Shown: positions 23,131 to 35,050 of the stretch, piece after piece | How positions within the stretch are numbered: position 1 is the first letter of the stretch | How the letters are laid out: every line of letters starts with the position of its first letter | Origin: Thelonectria olida | Taxonomy: Eukaryota > Ascomycota > Sordariomycetes > Hypocreales > Nectriaceae | DNA: 64,000 bases | Assembly: GCA_020736575.1 (NCBI GenBank) | Contig: JAGPYM010000002.1 | Span: 62,001-126,000 of the forward strand | Reading direction: 5' to 3' | Made by a program: the position numbers and the translations under genes | The notes under the pieces: model-generated | Seen by the model: only the letters and a program-made list of their open reading frames with translations | What the model was told of the DNA's origin: nothing | Databases searched by the model: none

Positions 23131-23744
23131 ACATTTACCTACTGTACCTTGCGATAGATAGAGACATGATGAATGCGAGAGGTGATGGCCCTCATTACAG
23201 TTGGCCTCATGCTCTTGCTTGGCTGTTCACCAAAGTCCCTTTTCTCTTCATTTGGACAGCTCATCGGTCATCACATGGTGAACAGCTCAACAAGCAACCA
23301 AAATAAGCAGCTGCCTGTGATAAGCTGCGAGTCGATAAGCGGGGTCGCCAGCTCAGCTCAGCAGAACAAAGGTCCATTCCATGGCCCGCGAACAATCACT
23401 TTGCACTTCAGGAAATGTACAAAGCATCGAGACATCCGCCTTCCAAAGCAGTACAGCCGCCCGAGAGACTCACACCGGGCCGCATTGAGACCACCACACA
23501 GCACAGCCGGATAGCGAGGCGAATCGTCGGGCTCGCTCTGGCATTCGACTGCGCACCACCACCAGGTCATCTCCCTGCCCTGCACAGCCACTTGGCCCCT
23601 CTCAGGCAGAATCAGAAGTGAAATTGAGCGACATAACAAGTTATAACTGCCGAGTAGGGAACGAAGATTGCTTGACGCCTTGATCCGTGTCTTTGTCCAC
23701 CAAGCACTCTCTCGTATTCTCGCGCCAGCGAAGTCGTCTGCACG
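23131..23744. other. Intergenic, no gene seen
   Basis: A 614-bp spacer between two plus-strand genes; short frames only. Confidence 0.5.
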
Positions 23745-24728
23745 ATGGAGCTGCCGCAAACAACCCAAGTCACAGAGGTCGAAACCTGCGACAATTCACA
23801 CACGTCATCCTCGGCACATGCCCTGCACCGGCTTCTCCTCCCACTTACACACTTGTCCCATCGGTCTTTCTTCCCCGGGAATGCTGGCCACATCAACTAT
23901 GATCGGTTATGCAGGGGAAGAGATGAGCTCCCGCCCAAGACCGACAAAATTACAACTCAAATTGGCACTGTCGTTGGATTCCACGAATACACCAACGAGA
24001 ATTCCCAGAGCAACGTCATCGTCATTCTTGCTCACGGAAACACGCGGCCCACTCGATTCATGAAAGACCTCCTCAGCAGCTTACTCGATTGCAACATCAA
24101 AGCCGTGGTCGGCCGAGACTTTGTTGGATACGATACAAGCTCTCAAGTCCCGTTCCACAACGGGGCTCTTGAGATTGCGGCGCACGCAAACGACACCGCG
24201 ATTCTCGATAAGATGACGGACAAGTATCCCGACTGCCAGTTCATTCTTTGCGGCCGATCTGTTGGCACATTCTTCTGGGCCGGACAGCTGCAGCATCCGA
24301 AAGTCATTGGAGCAATTGGCATTGTGCCGCTCACCAGCCCCGTCGCGGTCATTCAGAACATGCTGGAGACGAGCACCCCCGCCCTTCTTCGCCACTCAAT
24401 CCTAAGGATGACGGATTTCTCTGGCTTTGCTCACGCAGTGGCGGCTGCGACTTTCCCTAGCAACTATACTTCACCGAAATTGCCGGGGTTCGCAACCAAA
24501 GGCTTCGAAATTGAGGGGATCGATCCGGGCGTGCAGGGGAAACAAGTTGTGCTTTTCCCAAGCCAAGATGACGAGCTTATTCCCAAAGGAAACGTAGAAG
24601 ACCTTCGATGCAGGCTCGAAAAAGCGGGATGCAAAGTCGAGCTCCAATGGACCAAGGGTGGTCACCGCGCACTGCCTTCTCCGTTTCAGCTACGAGAGGC
24701 GGTGGACTTGATACTGAGGAAGGAGTAA
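23745..24728 (+). CDS. Alpha/beta-hydrolase-fold protein
   Basis: A single-exon gene of 327 residues. The hydrolase core starts around residue 72 (TQIGTVVGFHEYTN). It has the oxyanion HG motif (ILAHGN), a nucleophile elbow GRSVG with Ser as probable nucleophile, an acid in PSQDDELIP and a terminal histidine in KGGHRALP, so the triad appears complete. The first 70 residues are His/Ser/Leu-rich and unlike the family, so the true start may be further in or an upstream exon may be misjudged. The substrate is unknown. It lies downstream of GH32 in the same orientation but is separated by 0.6 kb. Confidence 0.8.
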   Translation: MELPQTTQVTEVETCDNSHTSSSAHALHRLLLPLTHLSHRSFFPGNAGHINYDRLCRGRDELPPKTDKITTQIGTVVGFHEYTNENSQSNVIVILAHGNTRPTRFMKDLLSSLLDCNIKAVVGRDFVGYDTSSQVPFHNGALEIAAHANDTAILDKMTDKYPDCQFILCGRSVGTFFWAGQLQHPKVIGAIGIVPLTSPVAVIQNMLETSTPALLRHSILRMTDFSGFAHAVAAATFPSNYTSPKLPGFATKGFEIEGIDPGVQGKQVVLFPSQDDELIPKGNVEDLRCRLEKAGCKVELQWTKGGHRALPSPFQLREAVDLILRKE

Positions 24729-25333
24729 AGAGTTGTCGACAAGAACCCGCGTTGAGATACCTAGAATGATTGCCACGACTCACGTCGCTTAGCCAAATAC
24801 CCGATGAACTTATGTACGAATTTATGCTCGCTTTGTATGGATAAAAAGACTTATTGCTTGATTTGGATATGAATGACTGGATTGTAACTGCCTTCGACAA
24901 CCTTATTACTGAGCTTCTTGGGCAAAATTCGCACCCCTGTGACAATGTTGGTCAATTCCATCCTAAATGTATGTAATAATAAATAATAGCATGACTTACC
25001 AAGATCTTCTAACTAGCAATTTGTAGGAGTCAGGTTCAGGCTCGTCTGCTACTATAATGTTTGAGGTTAATCACTTGCATACCAAGGTAGTGAGATGGGT
25101 ATCTGCGATGGAAACTCAACAAGGCAAATGAGTGCAGCAGAAGTTGTATTCTTATAGCACATCAGGGTTTCCTTTGTCCCCGTACGACCATGATGGAAAA
25201 GTTTTAGGATCTTATTACAACTAAAGTCTATAAATAAATCTAGGGCAAAGAAATATAAAAGTCTAGTGAATGGAAATACGACAGCCCAGGGGTTGTAAGA
25301 CCATTCATCTCAACGTCAACCCTCTCGGCGGTT
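24729..25333. other. Intergenic between convergent genes
   Basis: This holds the 3' flanks of the hydrolase (plus) and the ABC transporter (minus). It is moderately AT-rich and no gene is visible. Confidence 0.5.
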
Positions 25334-28300
25334 TCAGTCTTCAGCCTTCTTCGTAGCTTTTGTCCGAAGCTTCATCATCAGATATACCAGTCCATAAATA
25401 CCAACAACAAATACAACAACAATCCCTGCATTCCTCCATCCGTAACCCTCTTCCTTAATGTTGAGCGTCCGGAGGTAGTCCCCACCTTCGGTGTATTTGC
25501 ACACGCGGCAGTCAACGTTAGCTTCTGGGTTGAGGAGGTTGGCCCCGACTCCCATGCCTTCCAAGTAATTGGCGAGGTAGTCACCGCAAGTTTGATTGGC
25601 TGGAGGATCAAATACAGCTGATTCTTCCATAGTGCAGTGGACAGGGCTGTCCCATGTGGTGAAGACGAGTAGGGAGCTCATGAGATAATTGAAAGGATCG
25701 AGGTAGTAAATCCTGAGAAAGCTGTTAGAGACCGCGCAGCAAGGCTCCCAATTGAGCATGGCGCAACCAACTCACCAATATCTCCAGAAGGGCTCGATTT
25801 GGCTGTATGGGATCATAACACCGCAAAACGAGACCAGAGTGGTGATGGCCAGGGGGTTGACAAGTGATGCAAAGACGGCATTAGGCGTGTAAGCAGCGAT
25901 CATCTGCCCTATTCCGGTATACAGACACTCGTAGATGACCTAGATGGCGATTAGCCTTTGCAGTACTGGATTAAAGGCATCCAGAGATGGGTAACGACTC
26001 ACAACGACAAAGAAAACGCTGCCTGCGTGCTCTGGGGCAGCAGAAAGACCGCAGGTGAAGTACCAGCAAACATAATATAGCAGCGCGCAGGCGAGTAAAT
26101 AAGGAAACTCGGAAACGATTAAACCCGTCACAAAGGGGGCCCAATGGTACATCTTGCTTTTCTTCTCACGAGCCTCGTAGATGTCGCGACGGTCGAGGAA
26201 GAGAGGCTGGAGCTGCGAGATGACTCCTGGCGCAATAAAGATAAAGTTGAAGACAGTAAAGAGATGCTGCTGTAGATCTGTCAGATTATCGCCAATCATC
26301 CAAAAGGAGAAGCCGTTCAGGAGGGCTAAGCTGATGTGCATGGCGAATTTGTTGTCGACGTATTCGGTGTTCCGGAAGAGTGAGACGTTCATACGGTGGG
26401 TGACCAGCTTGACTTGCGTCCACATGGAAGCCGCAAACTCTTCCCCGTCGCTGTTGACCTCTGGAGGTCGACTCGCAGCCTCCATGATCAGAGTATCCAA
26501 TTCTCGGGTTAATATTTCGTGTTCTGGCGATTGCAGCCAGGTCTCATTCCAATTGCTTGAACCGTCAGCCCCCGACACAACATCAATCATGTGCTCGGCG
26601 GGGTTGACCTCTGGAGGACAAGGTGCTCCATTACGACCAAAATACTCCTTGATAGTGCTTGCATTATCGCCAATGTCGCCAAAATACACAGTCTTTCCGC
26701 CTTTTGCTAGCAATAGGAGCGTGTCAAACTGCGCAAATAGCTGTGCCGATGGCTGATGTATAGTCACCAAGACGGCTTGTCCGGCCTCAGAAAGCTTGCG
26801 AAGAAAACGGACAGTATTATAGGCTGCCTGGCCGTCAAGGCCAGAAGTTGGCTCGTCAAGAAAGATGAGGATACTTGGCTTAGCAACCAATTCGACTGCA
26901 ATAGTAAGACGCTTACGCTGTTCAACTGAGAGGCCAGTACCTGGACGACCAACAAGCGTATGTTCAAGATCGTTGAGCTCTAGGAGGTCAACAATAGTGT
27001 CCACATAACGAAGCTTTTCATCATCAGGTATATCACGAGACTGCCGCAACAGGGCAGAGAACTCAAGAGCCTCGCGAACAGTTGCCAAAGGCTCATGAAC
27101 GTCCAGTTGTTCGACATAGCCGGCTGAGCGCTGGAAGGAGATGGGAATCGGGCGCCCATCGACTAGGACGGAGCCATGGATAGTTCCCTCAGTTTTCCGT
27201 TGAGCAAGGACGTCAAGGAGTGTCGTTTTGCCAGCCCCCGAGGATCCCATTAAAGCACCGAGCATGCCAGGCTTCACATAGCCTTGGACGTTATCAAGAA
27301 GAACGCGGTCGCCGTGAGGGGTTCTGACAGTATACGTCAAGTTCTTCCAAGTGAAGATGCTCTTATTGCGGAGAAGATTGTTGCTGAGAACCCCGCTTGA
27401 TGACTCCGATTTAGCCTCGGCTGGGCGCTTCTCGTTGATATGCGCCTCCTCGTCCCCGGAGTGCAGGATGTGTTTCGACTTGTGCTGTTGCTCGCGAGGG
27501 ATTAGGAGACTTCGGCCACCCTCTCCCAAGAGTTTCCACCTGGAGGTGAAGAAAATAGTCAAAGTGACGAAAAGCACCCACCACGCGCAGATGATACCGA
27601 AATTGCGCCAGATGTGGTCGTGGCTGAACGACATGGAGGCAAGATAGTCGTCGCCCGTGAGGCTCGTGGCGCCGGGTGCTGCGCCGCCAACCCCGGCACA
27701 CGCTTGTCCGCCGTTGCCATCGGCATAGCCAGGACCATTTGGAATAAGGTAAGGGCCAACGCAGTCGACTTCCAAATCATGAAACTCATTGCCGAGGAGT
27801 GCTTCAAAGCCATATGCCATCGGGTTGATCCAGAAGATCCAGACAAGCCACGGGTGCATTTCAGGTTTGATGATCATGTAACCCATGTAGACGAACATGG
27901 CAACGATAGACAGACCCGAGACCTTGGTTGCGGCGTCAAAGGTAGGGAACGCCGCGCCGATGAGGCGGAAAAAGGCCGTCATGGACATGGCCGTCATGAA
28001 GTTGGTGATCCAGTACGTAAAGAAAGCCGTGGCAGTCGTCTTGAGTCCTACCATGAAGTATAAAACTAGGCCAAAGTGTGTTACCTGGAACAGCAAGATC
28101 GGAAAGTCTGCCACGACTTGGGCAATGCAGATGGCCGCGGGGTGGTATAGAGCAAAGTCACGATGCTTGGCGAGGATAGGTCTCCCGGTGAACGAGTCAG
28201 TGACTTCGGAGAGAGCGATGAGGGCGTTGTACAGGATCGAGAAGAACAGGGCGCCTCCCTTGAGAAAGAGGCCAGCAGAGTTGTTAGGGGCAGCATAGAA

Positions 28301-29698
28301 CAGGGAGCCACCGAGGAGAGATTGGATGACTGTGGCACCTTGCTTCATCAAGAGTGTCGCCTTGTCACCCCACATGATCTGGTACTGCCTGGTTGTAGCC
28401 GCCCTGACTTGTGTGACGAAGTCGGTGGTGACGGGCGAGCTGTCGGACACGCCCTTGTGCTTTTCACGGGCGACCATTTCCTTGAAGACGGCTGTGTTCT
28501 GCACGGCTTCCTCGCTTGACGGGTAGCTTTGACACTCTTCTAGCATCGTCGACTTGATGGTCGACTGATTGTAGGCAGCGAGAACTTCATCGGCGGTGCG
28601 TGGGAACTTGGCCTCATATCCGGGGGCAATGATTCGCTCGTGAGGGACCGTCACACCAGTCAGGAAATCCGCTCGGTTGGACCCAGCGTCCCGCATAAAA
28701 CCCAGTTCTTCCATGAAAGGCACTGCCTCTGCCTGCGGTCCGTAGTATATCTGCTTCCCCTCGTCGAGAACAAGGACCTTGTCGAAGTGCTCAAAGATGC
28801 CGTTGCCTGCCTGGTAGAGCGTGACGATGGTGGTGAGCCCGAAGATATCCGTCATGGCTCGGATGGCCTTGGTCCACTCGAGGGCTGTGCTGGCATCGAG
28901 GCCTCTGGTTGAGTTATCCCAGCAGAAGATGCTCGCGCGAGTGGTCAGGCATTCCACAATAGAGACACGCTTTCTCTCTCCTCCAGAGACACCCCTGATA
29001 AAAGCGTCTCCCACCTTCGTATCGGCCGTGTGGGCGATTCCAACAGACCGCAGTAGGAAATCCTTACTAAACTGGGCATATTCCTCGGGCGTCGTGATGC
29101 CGGGGGGCAGGTGGTAGGGGACCTTCATGCGGGAAGCAAAGTCGACAGTGTCTTGGACGCTCAAGGTCGGGAAGAAGATTTCTTCCTCGGTGTTCATAAT
29201 GATCTGACCACGATACTGTTTGGCGTCGTCGGCGGACATGGTTCCGAACCTGACGTCTCCGGTGACCTCGTCATAGCCGCGCCGGTTGTTGGACAGCACG
29301 TTAAGAAGCGATGTACAACCTGACCCTGGTCGACCTAAAACCAATAGCATTTCGCCCGGTTTAACGCAGCCGTGAGAATCGCTGATGATGGTCCTCTTGG
29401 GACTATTTGTGCCGTTCTTGTGGAAGGGATAAAACTGTGAGAGCACATTTTCGTTGAATGAGGCGTCGCTGCCAATGCCGGTGATGGTGAGGTTTTGCCA
29501 TGTCACGCCGAGCTTCCTTGGTTTTTCTCCGCCCTGCTCATCTCGGTCCTTGATCGACTGCAGTTCCTGGGCCATCCGCCAACCCCCCTTAACCCCGGAA
29601 GCTCCTCGTTTGACGGCATCGCCATTGAACTCTGCGGTGTGCAGTGTTCCGTCCTGGGCGATGGAGTCATTGTCAATGGTTGCTGAGCTGATGCTCAT
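25334..29698 (-). CDS. ABC transporter, PDR/ABC-G full-size type
   Basis: Three exons (29698-26003, 25939-25776, 25712-25334; both introns 63 bp with GTGAGT donors) encode 1412 residues in the order NBD1-TMD1-NBD2-TMD2, reverse topology as in yeast Pdr5. NBD1 has the typical degenerate Walker A with Cys in place of Lys (GRPGSGCTS) and the signature [13 protein letters not shown]2 has a canonical GSSGAGKTT and the PDR-specific [12 protein letters not shown]. The family exports hydrophobic drugs, plant defence compounds or lipids at the plasma membrane. The last exon carries the extracellular Cys-containing loop and the final helix. It is divergent from a Zn2Cys6 gene at 30293, a common arrangement of exporter and regulator. 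Confidence 0.93.
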
Positions 29699-30292
29699 CT
29701 CGGAAGCCGGGAGCTATTGTCGGCAAATACTTGGGGGTAGAAAAGAGAGCACAAGAGAGAGTGTGTTTTGGCCAGGCTGAAGCTCCAGCAGATGTGTGCC
29801 CTTATATTCAAAACCCCCAAGAGCCAAATCGTACAAGTTCGCTCGTTCTTGGCTCAGTGTACTGTGTCAAAAATGACGTGCCTGGCCTTTCTCCCAATAT
29901 TGACGACAGCCATCGAAAACCTTCCGCAGCTGAAACCTAGGACTCGGCAAGATTTGTCAGGTTAACGCTGCCGTCGGACACCTCATGTACCGGAATTACG
30001 GAGGCTTGTTCTCGTGGCAGAGTGTTGAATGCTATCTGTGGATACTCTTCGCATTTTATGATATCTAATCCCGATTCAAATGCCCGAGATAGCGATGGGA
30101 ACTTAGCTTCTTTGGTATTAGTGACATGGAGTACGGTTTGCTGCAAGTTGTGAAAACCCTCCTCGGAAGCTTTATTTAAGGGGCATTGCCGAGCACCTTG
30201 ACCCGTCACTTCGACAACGGATCTTAGCTTAGAGAAGACCTTTCGCGTTATCCCAGGCCAAAAACCTCCTGCAAATACCACGCATCATCGAT
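29699..30292. promoter_or_regulatory. Divergent promoter between ABC transporter and Zn2Cys6 regulator
   Basis: A 594-bp spacer. It contains a direct pair of CGG triplets separated by five bases (29991-30001, CGGAATTACGG), a layout that Zn2Cys6 dimers can bind. Whether the neighbouring regulator uses it is unknown. Confidence 0.4.
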
Positions 30293-31549
30293 ATGGGCAC
30301 CACACCTATTCACCCATCACAGAGACGCTTTTCTTGCGAGGCTTGCAGGAGACACAAGTCGAGATGCCGGCGCTTGCACCCAAATGACGCCAAATGTGCC
30401 CGCTGCATGCTGCTTGGCGCGGAATGCACCGATGGGCAACAGAAGAGAGTCGGAAGGCCTCGTCGACCGGCTGCTCGTGATGTCCAACCAGCTTCTAGCA
30501 ACAACGACTCAAACAGTTCAGGTTCGCTCAAGCAAGGCCAAAGTCAGCTGGACTGGGCGAGCATCAACTCTACAGCAACCACGCAAGCGCCTCTCCTTGA
30601 TGCATGCCTCACAGCCCCGAACTGGTCATCCATTGGAATGGACTTTCTTGATCAAACCTCCCTTGCCAGTGACACGGCGTCATACCTCGACCAGCCTTTC
30701 CACTTTTCTGACGCCATACTCCCAACTGCCGACTCTCTCCACGCGCCCATCAACTCATTCACGGTCCAGATCCCAGCAGCGTCACAACCAGAATACGGCA
30801 TTGACACGACAGATGCCGTAGCGAAGCTCTCCAAAATCAATCTTGACCTACACATCCGTGTGGCGTGTGTCGAGAAGAACAAAGTGATACTGGACTTTAA
30901 CAGCGTCATCTTGAAGGACAGCCCTCTACACATCGACGGCTTTACGTTGACCGAGTTCATGATCAACACGTCGCAAGATTTCTTGCTGATTCTAACCCGC
31001 CTCCTTGAAAACCAGCATTCTCACCGTCTTCTTCCGTCGTTGCCACTGCCGCCCAGCTCCCAGAAAGACCTGCCTCAGATTTCGGCTCCCGCCTGTGCGA
31101 CTTCACGCACCGCCACTACACAGCAACCATTATTAGCACCCCTCGCGCTTGCTATCACTAGCATCTTTACCCAGCTAACTGCTCTCTACGAGATGATGCT
31201 CGAGCTCTTGACCACCCGCATCGAACGAATTGCCATCGACCCAATTCCTCTCATTCCAGGCCTGACTTTCGGGGGGTTGGATTTAACAGAACCGTGCGAA
31301 CAGGGGATTCTCTTTGCCGAAGTTGTAGCATATCTAGTGGAAAGTATGGAGCAGGCTCTAGGCATTAACTCAGGTGTAAATGTTGTTGAGGCGGGTTTGC
31401 TGTCAAAGAGGCAAGTCGAGGTGCTCTGGGGTGAGTTAGACGGAAGAGACAGTCTCATCCCTGGCCATGCCATAATGAAGCCAGCTCATATAAAGCGACT
31501 GCTTGGGACAGTCGCTTCCATCTTCAGACAACTCTCCAAAAGTCTATAG
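30293..31549 (+). CDS. Zn2Cys6 transcription factor (AflR-like layout)
   Basis: A single-exon gene of 418 residues. The zinc cluster is at the N-terminus: C15-x2-C18-x6-C25-x9-C35-x2-C38-x6-C45. A GRPRR segment (about residues 54-58) follows, like a minor-groove AT-hook. Then comes a Ser/Gln-rich linker and a C-terminal region with VACVEKNKVILD and a long helical block. The short length, N-terminal cluster and absence of a large middle homology region resemble AflR-type cluster regulators. It faces away from a PDR transporter, so control of that exporter is a reasonable inference. Confidence 0.85.
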   Translation: MGTTPIHPSQRRFSCEACRRHKSRCRRLHPNDAKCARCMLLGAECTDGQQKRVGRPRRPAARDVQPASSNNDSNSSGSLKQGQSQLDWASINSTATTQAPLLDACLTAPNWSSIGMDFLDQTSLASDTASYLDQPFHFSDAILPTADSLHAPINSFTVQIPAASQPEYGIDTTDAVAKLSKINLDLHIRVACVEKNKVILDFNSVILKDSPLHIDGFTLTEFMINTSQDFLLILTRLLENQHSHRLLPSLPLPPSSQKDLPQISAPACATSRTATTQQPLLAPLALAITSIFTQLTALYEMMLELLTTRIERIAIDPIPLIPGLTFGGLDLTEPCEQGILFAEVVAYLVESMEQALGINSGVNVVEAGLLSKRQVEVLWGELDGRDSLIPGHAIMKPAHIKRLLGTVASIFRQLSKSL

Positions 31550-32630
31550 ACCATAGATCTACGCTGGCTGGCTGGTACATGTGTTTTATGTAATAAACCT
31601 AGGGCAACCTTGTTAGAGGACGTCGAAAAGAACGGCTCATTTCGCGAACTATGACTCGAGCAGAACTGTACCTACTCACCTTACCTTCCCCTATCCTCGG
31701 TAATTGCCGTACGGTTGTGGTCCGTGGCGATGCAATGATTTGATTAGTAAACAGTGCCCGTATGGCTCCGCCGGAGGCGTCCAAGACTCGGAGAGATTAC
31801 AAATCATTAAAGAGGTCAATGGCTCCTGAATTTACTTGGTTTCGTCTTGGCCCCAAAATCTTCGAGACTGCCATTTCCCAACTTTCTCTCACCTTTGCAA
31901 AGCCAACAACAACGTAGGTGCTGAGTCTAGAGGACGAGACATCCGAGGTTGGATAGGCACCGGGCCGGTGTGGTTGTGCCTATAAAATAGAAACCCATTG
32001 AGTCTCAACCGGACAGCACTCCATCATACAGCTCATTCATACAAAGTCAATGAAGTGAATAGCTATGATAATTTAATACTTAAAAGAGTGTTGTTATCTT
32101 AGCTATTCGTTATGTCTTATAAACAGTGTGGGCAGGAGGGGTGTATCACCTTAACCACCAAAACAAACATCTGCTAAAGTACTCAAAGCCCTTCTAGAGG
32201 CGCAGCAGATAGGATGGAGAGCACACAAGGAGTTATTCCGAGTATAATGCATAATCGCTCCGTCACTCACTCTGGTTCGGCGGTCTGATTTCGAATCACT
32301 TCCGATCACGGCGCTAATATGCAGTCATTAGGCCGGACTACTTAACTAATTGCTCCGTCTAGCCCACTATAACTAGATGTTGAAACGTATTTAAGGTTTG
32401 AGGGCTTTCAGTCTGCGTAATTAGACACACCTGCCAAATGGGCCAACCCGCCGGGGCAATTATCACGGGTTGGATAGGCTGATTGGGCAGAAGAATGGAG
32501 GAGAATGAGGTTTTCTCCGTTCGTACTCGGGGGGTCCCGAAACTGGGTTGTATAAGGCAGGATATCGAGGCCGAGTTACTCGGCGCATGTAAGAGTCCCT
32601 TTCATTCCACGTGCGTCGTGAATTAAACTA
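31550..32630. other. Intergenic, no gene seen
   Basis: A 1.1-kb stretch between convergent genes. An AT-rich patch lies near 32040-32130. A T-loop-like string near 32288 has no pairing stem, so no tRNA. Confidence 0.5.
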
Positions 32631-33204
32631 TCAGAGCGAAAGCTGCCCCTCAACATGGTGTACCTTTTCGATATCCTGTAGCCAACCCACTCGGTACTTC
32701 AAATACTGCTCACATTCTGGCCTCAACTTGGTCTCGGCAAGCTTAAAGTCATCCACGGTGCCAAGCCTCAAAAGACTTGCCCCTGGGTACCCTGCGGCCC
32801 TGCGGTACATCAGTGACCCGCATGTACTGCAGAAGAAGTTTGTCATGGCGTTTCCCTTCCGCTCAATTGTCTGCGATTGGCTGTATTGCTTGAGATTTTC
32901 TTCACCGCGGATGTGTCTTAAATGCGTGTCCAGGATGACAATGAGAGAGGAAAACATCGACGCAGTAATCTTGCGGCAGTCGCTGCAGTGGCAGACGACA
33001 GAAGTGACAAAGCCGGGCTTTGAAGTTGGCTGCAGAGGAGATGAGAGAGGTACGCTTTGGAGCAGCCGTAGAACTTACAAGAGCCAGCTGAACGGTGCCA
33101 CAATAGCACGTTGCCGTTGCTTCATCCTCTGTTGACCAGCCGTCTTGGGCAATACCGGCTACGGGGAAAGATGACTCAGTGTTCGCGGCTGCGGTAGGAG
33201 ACAT
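32631..33204 (-). CDS. GFA-family zinc protein (Mss4-like fold; glutathione-dependent formaldehyde-activating type)
   Basis: Two exons (33204-33079, 33029-32631; 49-bp intron, GTAAGT donor, CTGCAG acceptor) encode 174 residues. The zinc-binding cysteines appear as CYCGTVQL at the end of exon 1, CHCSDCRK early in exon 2, and FCSTCGSLMYRR later, the standard GFA pattern. Bacterial Gfa was proposed to help couple formaldehyde to glutathione, but most fungal members have no proven reaction. There is no signal peptide. The splice joins LAL to PTSKPGFV and restores the family sequence, which neither exon shows alone. Confidence 0.88.
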
Positions 33205-34054
33205 GGTGATGATGTTTTGGGTCGATGGATTAAACTTGGCCTTGCACTGCTACCGACAGGTTGTAGCTATATTTATAGCCATTGTAAGGCGAGCCGCTTT
33301 CATTAAGTTTCGTGATGAACTAATCATCATGTCATCTCATTGTTGTGTTGAGTTAGATATCTCCGTAACCTCTCCCGAATAAGGAGGCAGGTGATTAATC
33401 GGAAACGCGAGGTGGGCTGCCTGGTGTTGGGGCTACTGAATTTACGAAGTACTGGCTTGTCCCCCCCTCTGGCTATTTTCCAGCTGCCCGTATCCCTCTG
33501 ACTTCTCAGCTCCCGGCGCTCAAATAAGTTCCAAGCCGACCAGGATAAGGGAGAAACTCCCTCCACTCAGGCACCTTACATCATTCAATGATTCAGCTTG
33601 CCGTATCAGGAAATTTACAGCGCTATCGACAGTCCATTGCCTTACCTTGGAGTTGGGGCTAGTAAAAGAGACCAAGCCATTGCTGTTTCCTCGAAATGAG
33701 CTTGCTTAGCTGCAGCTCCTGGGTTTGGCATGGGATGTAATCCCAATACGTTCGCCTGCATTATCGCTGCATATTTCACCTAAAGTAAGTAAGAAAGGCA
33801 AATATAAAATGGATAACTATTCAAAATATGTACTTCGATGCAAGTCTGTGCCGTCATAGTACGAGCAAGTCTGAAATCTGAGGCGGGAGAACAAAGTTGT
33901 TTCATGCAATCTTTCAAAGATATTTTCCTGTTGTTATTATCATTTTATAAAAGACGTCTAATACGATATTTAAATAATAACCTCTAGATAATACTAATAA
34001 TTGCATTCTCTCTTGATATTGTTCAGTAATTATTATAGTCTGCAAGCGACCACG
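33205..34054. other. Intergenic with an AT-rich patch
   Basis: No gene is visible. From about 33780 to 34035 the sequence becomes strongly A/T-rich (for example ATATTTAAATAATAA near 33970), abutting the 3' end of the SDR. It could be a terminator region or a small mutated repeat relic. Confidence 0.5.
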
Positions 34055-35050
34055 TCACATGCGGTGCTCCAAGATGGAGGAGGCAAACCCTAGATACTTT
34101 TTGCTCGTAACGTGGCTGTGATCGTCCCGGTCGGTAGAATAGCTGACGTCCTTCCACTCATTCAAGAGCTGCAAATGATCATGGGACCTCTGCTTTCCAG
34201 AATCGAACGAGTCAGACCCAAGCGCAACGCTCAGCGTCCACGGTCTTCCCGCCGCGATTCCCTCACTCTTGATAATATCAACCATGACGGTGGCCACCTT
34301 GGTCAAGTCACCCGGCATGAAAGACATGGGGTCCAGAGCAAACATACCCACCAGATCTCCCAGAAGAGGCGAGTAGGCTGCGATCTGCGTTCCTTCGGCA
34401 CCAAAAGCTGCCTGACCAGTCTCCCGTGGCTGACCAAGGTTTGTGGCGAAGCCGCCGCACATGAAATCAACGCATTGGATGCCGAGGGGGTTGACTTCCT
34501 TGTGAAGGCTCTCAACATACGCGCTCAGGGCAGCTTTGGCTGCGGCATAGTGCGACATGTAAGGCAATGGGCCCCACGCACTGCTGGAAGAAGTGAAGCC
34601 GATGCGGCCGTGACCTTGGGCGCGGAAGCGTGGAAGAATGGCCCGGGTGATGTTCATGTGTCCGAAAAGATTAACCTGGAAGAGGTCGTTGACATATGCC
34701 TCGCTAAAATATGGATTAGCTATCAGTGCCAACAAACAGGGTGTTACCAACATGGCGACATACTCTGCTTCTTCAGCGCTTTTCATCGCCGAGGCACCAG
34801 CATTGTTCATCAACACGTCAATGTTCCCGAATATTCCCCAAGCCTTTTGTATTTGGCTTTCGACTTGTGAATATCCAGCGGAGATGTCCAAGTCAAGGAT
34901 AGCTACACTATCGGACTTGAGGTGGCCAAGTCGCTGTTCGGCTTTCCGGCCAGTGGCGATGACCTTATCACCTCGAGCAGCGATGTGTTGGACGAGGGCG
35001 GCGCCGATGCCCGAGGTAGTGCCTGTAACCAACCAAACGAGAGGAGCCAT
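34055..35050 (-). CDS. Short-chain dehydrogenase/reductase with a masked in-frame intron
   Basis: The frame is open over 331 codons, but 34704-34763 (60 bp) has a GTATGT donor, GCTAAT branch and TTTTAG acceptor. Removing it turns an odd insertion (starting EYVAMLVTPC) into the family sequence SAEEADEAYVNDLFQVNLFG and leaves 311 residues. The cofactor loop is TGTTSGIG, then MNNAGAS, the serine in FTSSSSAWG and YAAAK (YxxxK). It is an NAD(P)-dependent reductase of unknown substrate. It diverges from the Zn2Cys6 gene at 35581. Confidence 0.88.
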   Translation of the reverse strand: MAPLVWLVTGTTSGIGAALVQHIAARGDKVIATGRKAEQRLGHLKSDSVAILDLDISAGYSQVESQIQKAWGIFGNIDVLMNNAGASAMKSAEEAEYVAMLVTPCLLALIANPYFSEAYVNDLFQVNLFGHMNITRAILPRFRAQGHGRIGFTSSSSAWGPLPYMSHYAAAKAALSAYVESLHKEVNPLGIQCVDFMCGGFATNLGQPRETGQAAFGAEGTQIAAYSPLLGDLVGMFALDPMSFMPGDLTKVATVMVDIIKSEGIAAGRPWTLSVALGSDSFDSGKQRSHDHLQLLNEWKDVSYSTDRDDHSHVTSKKYLGFASSILEHRM

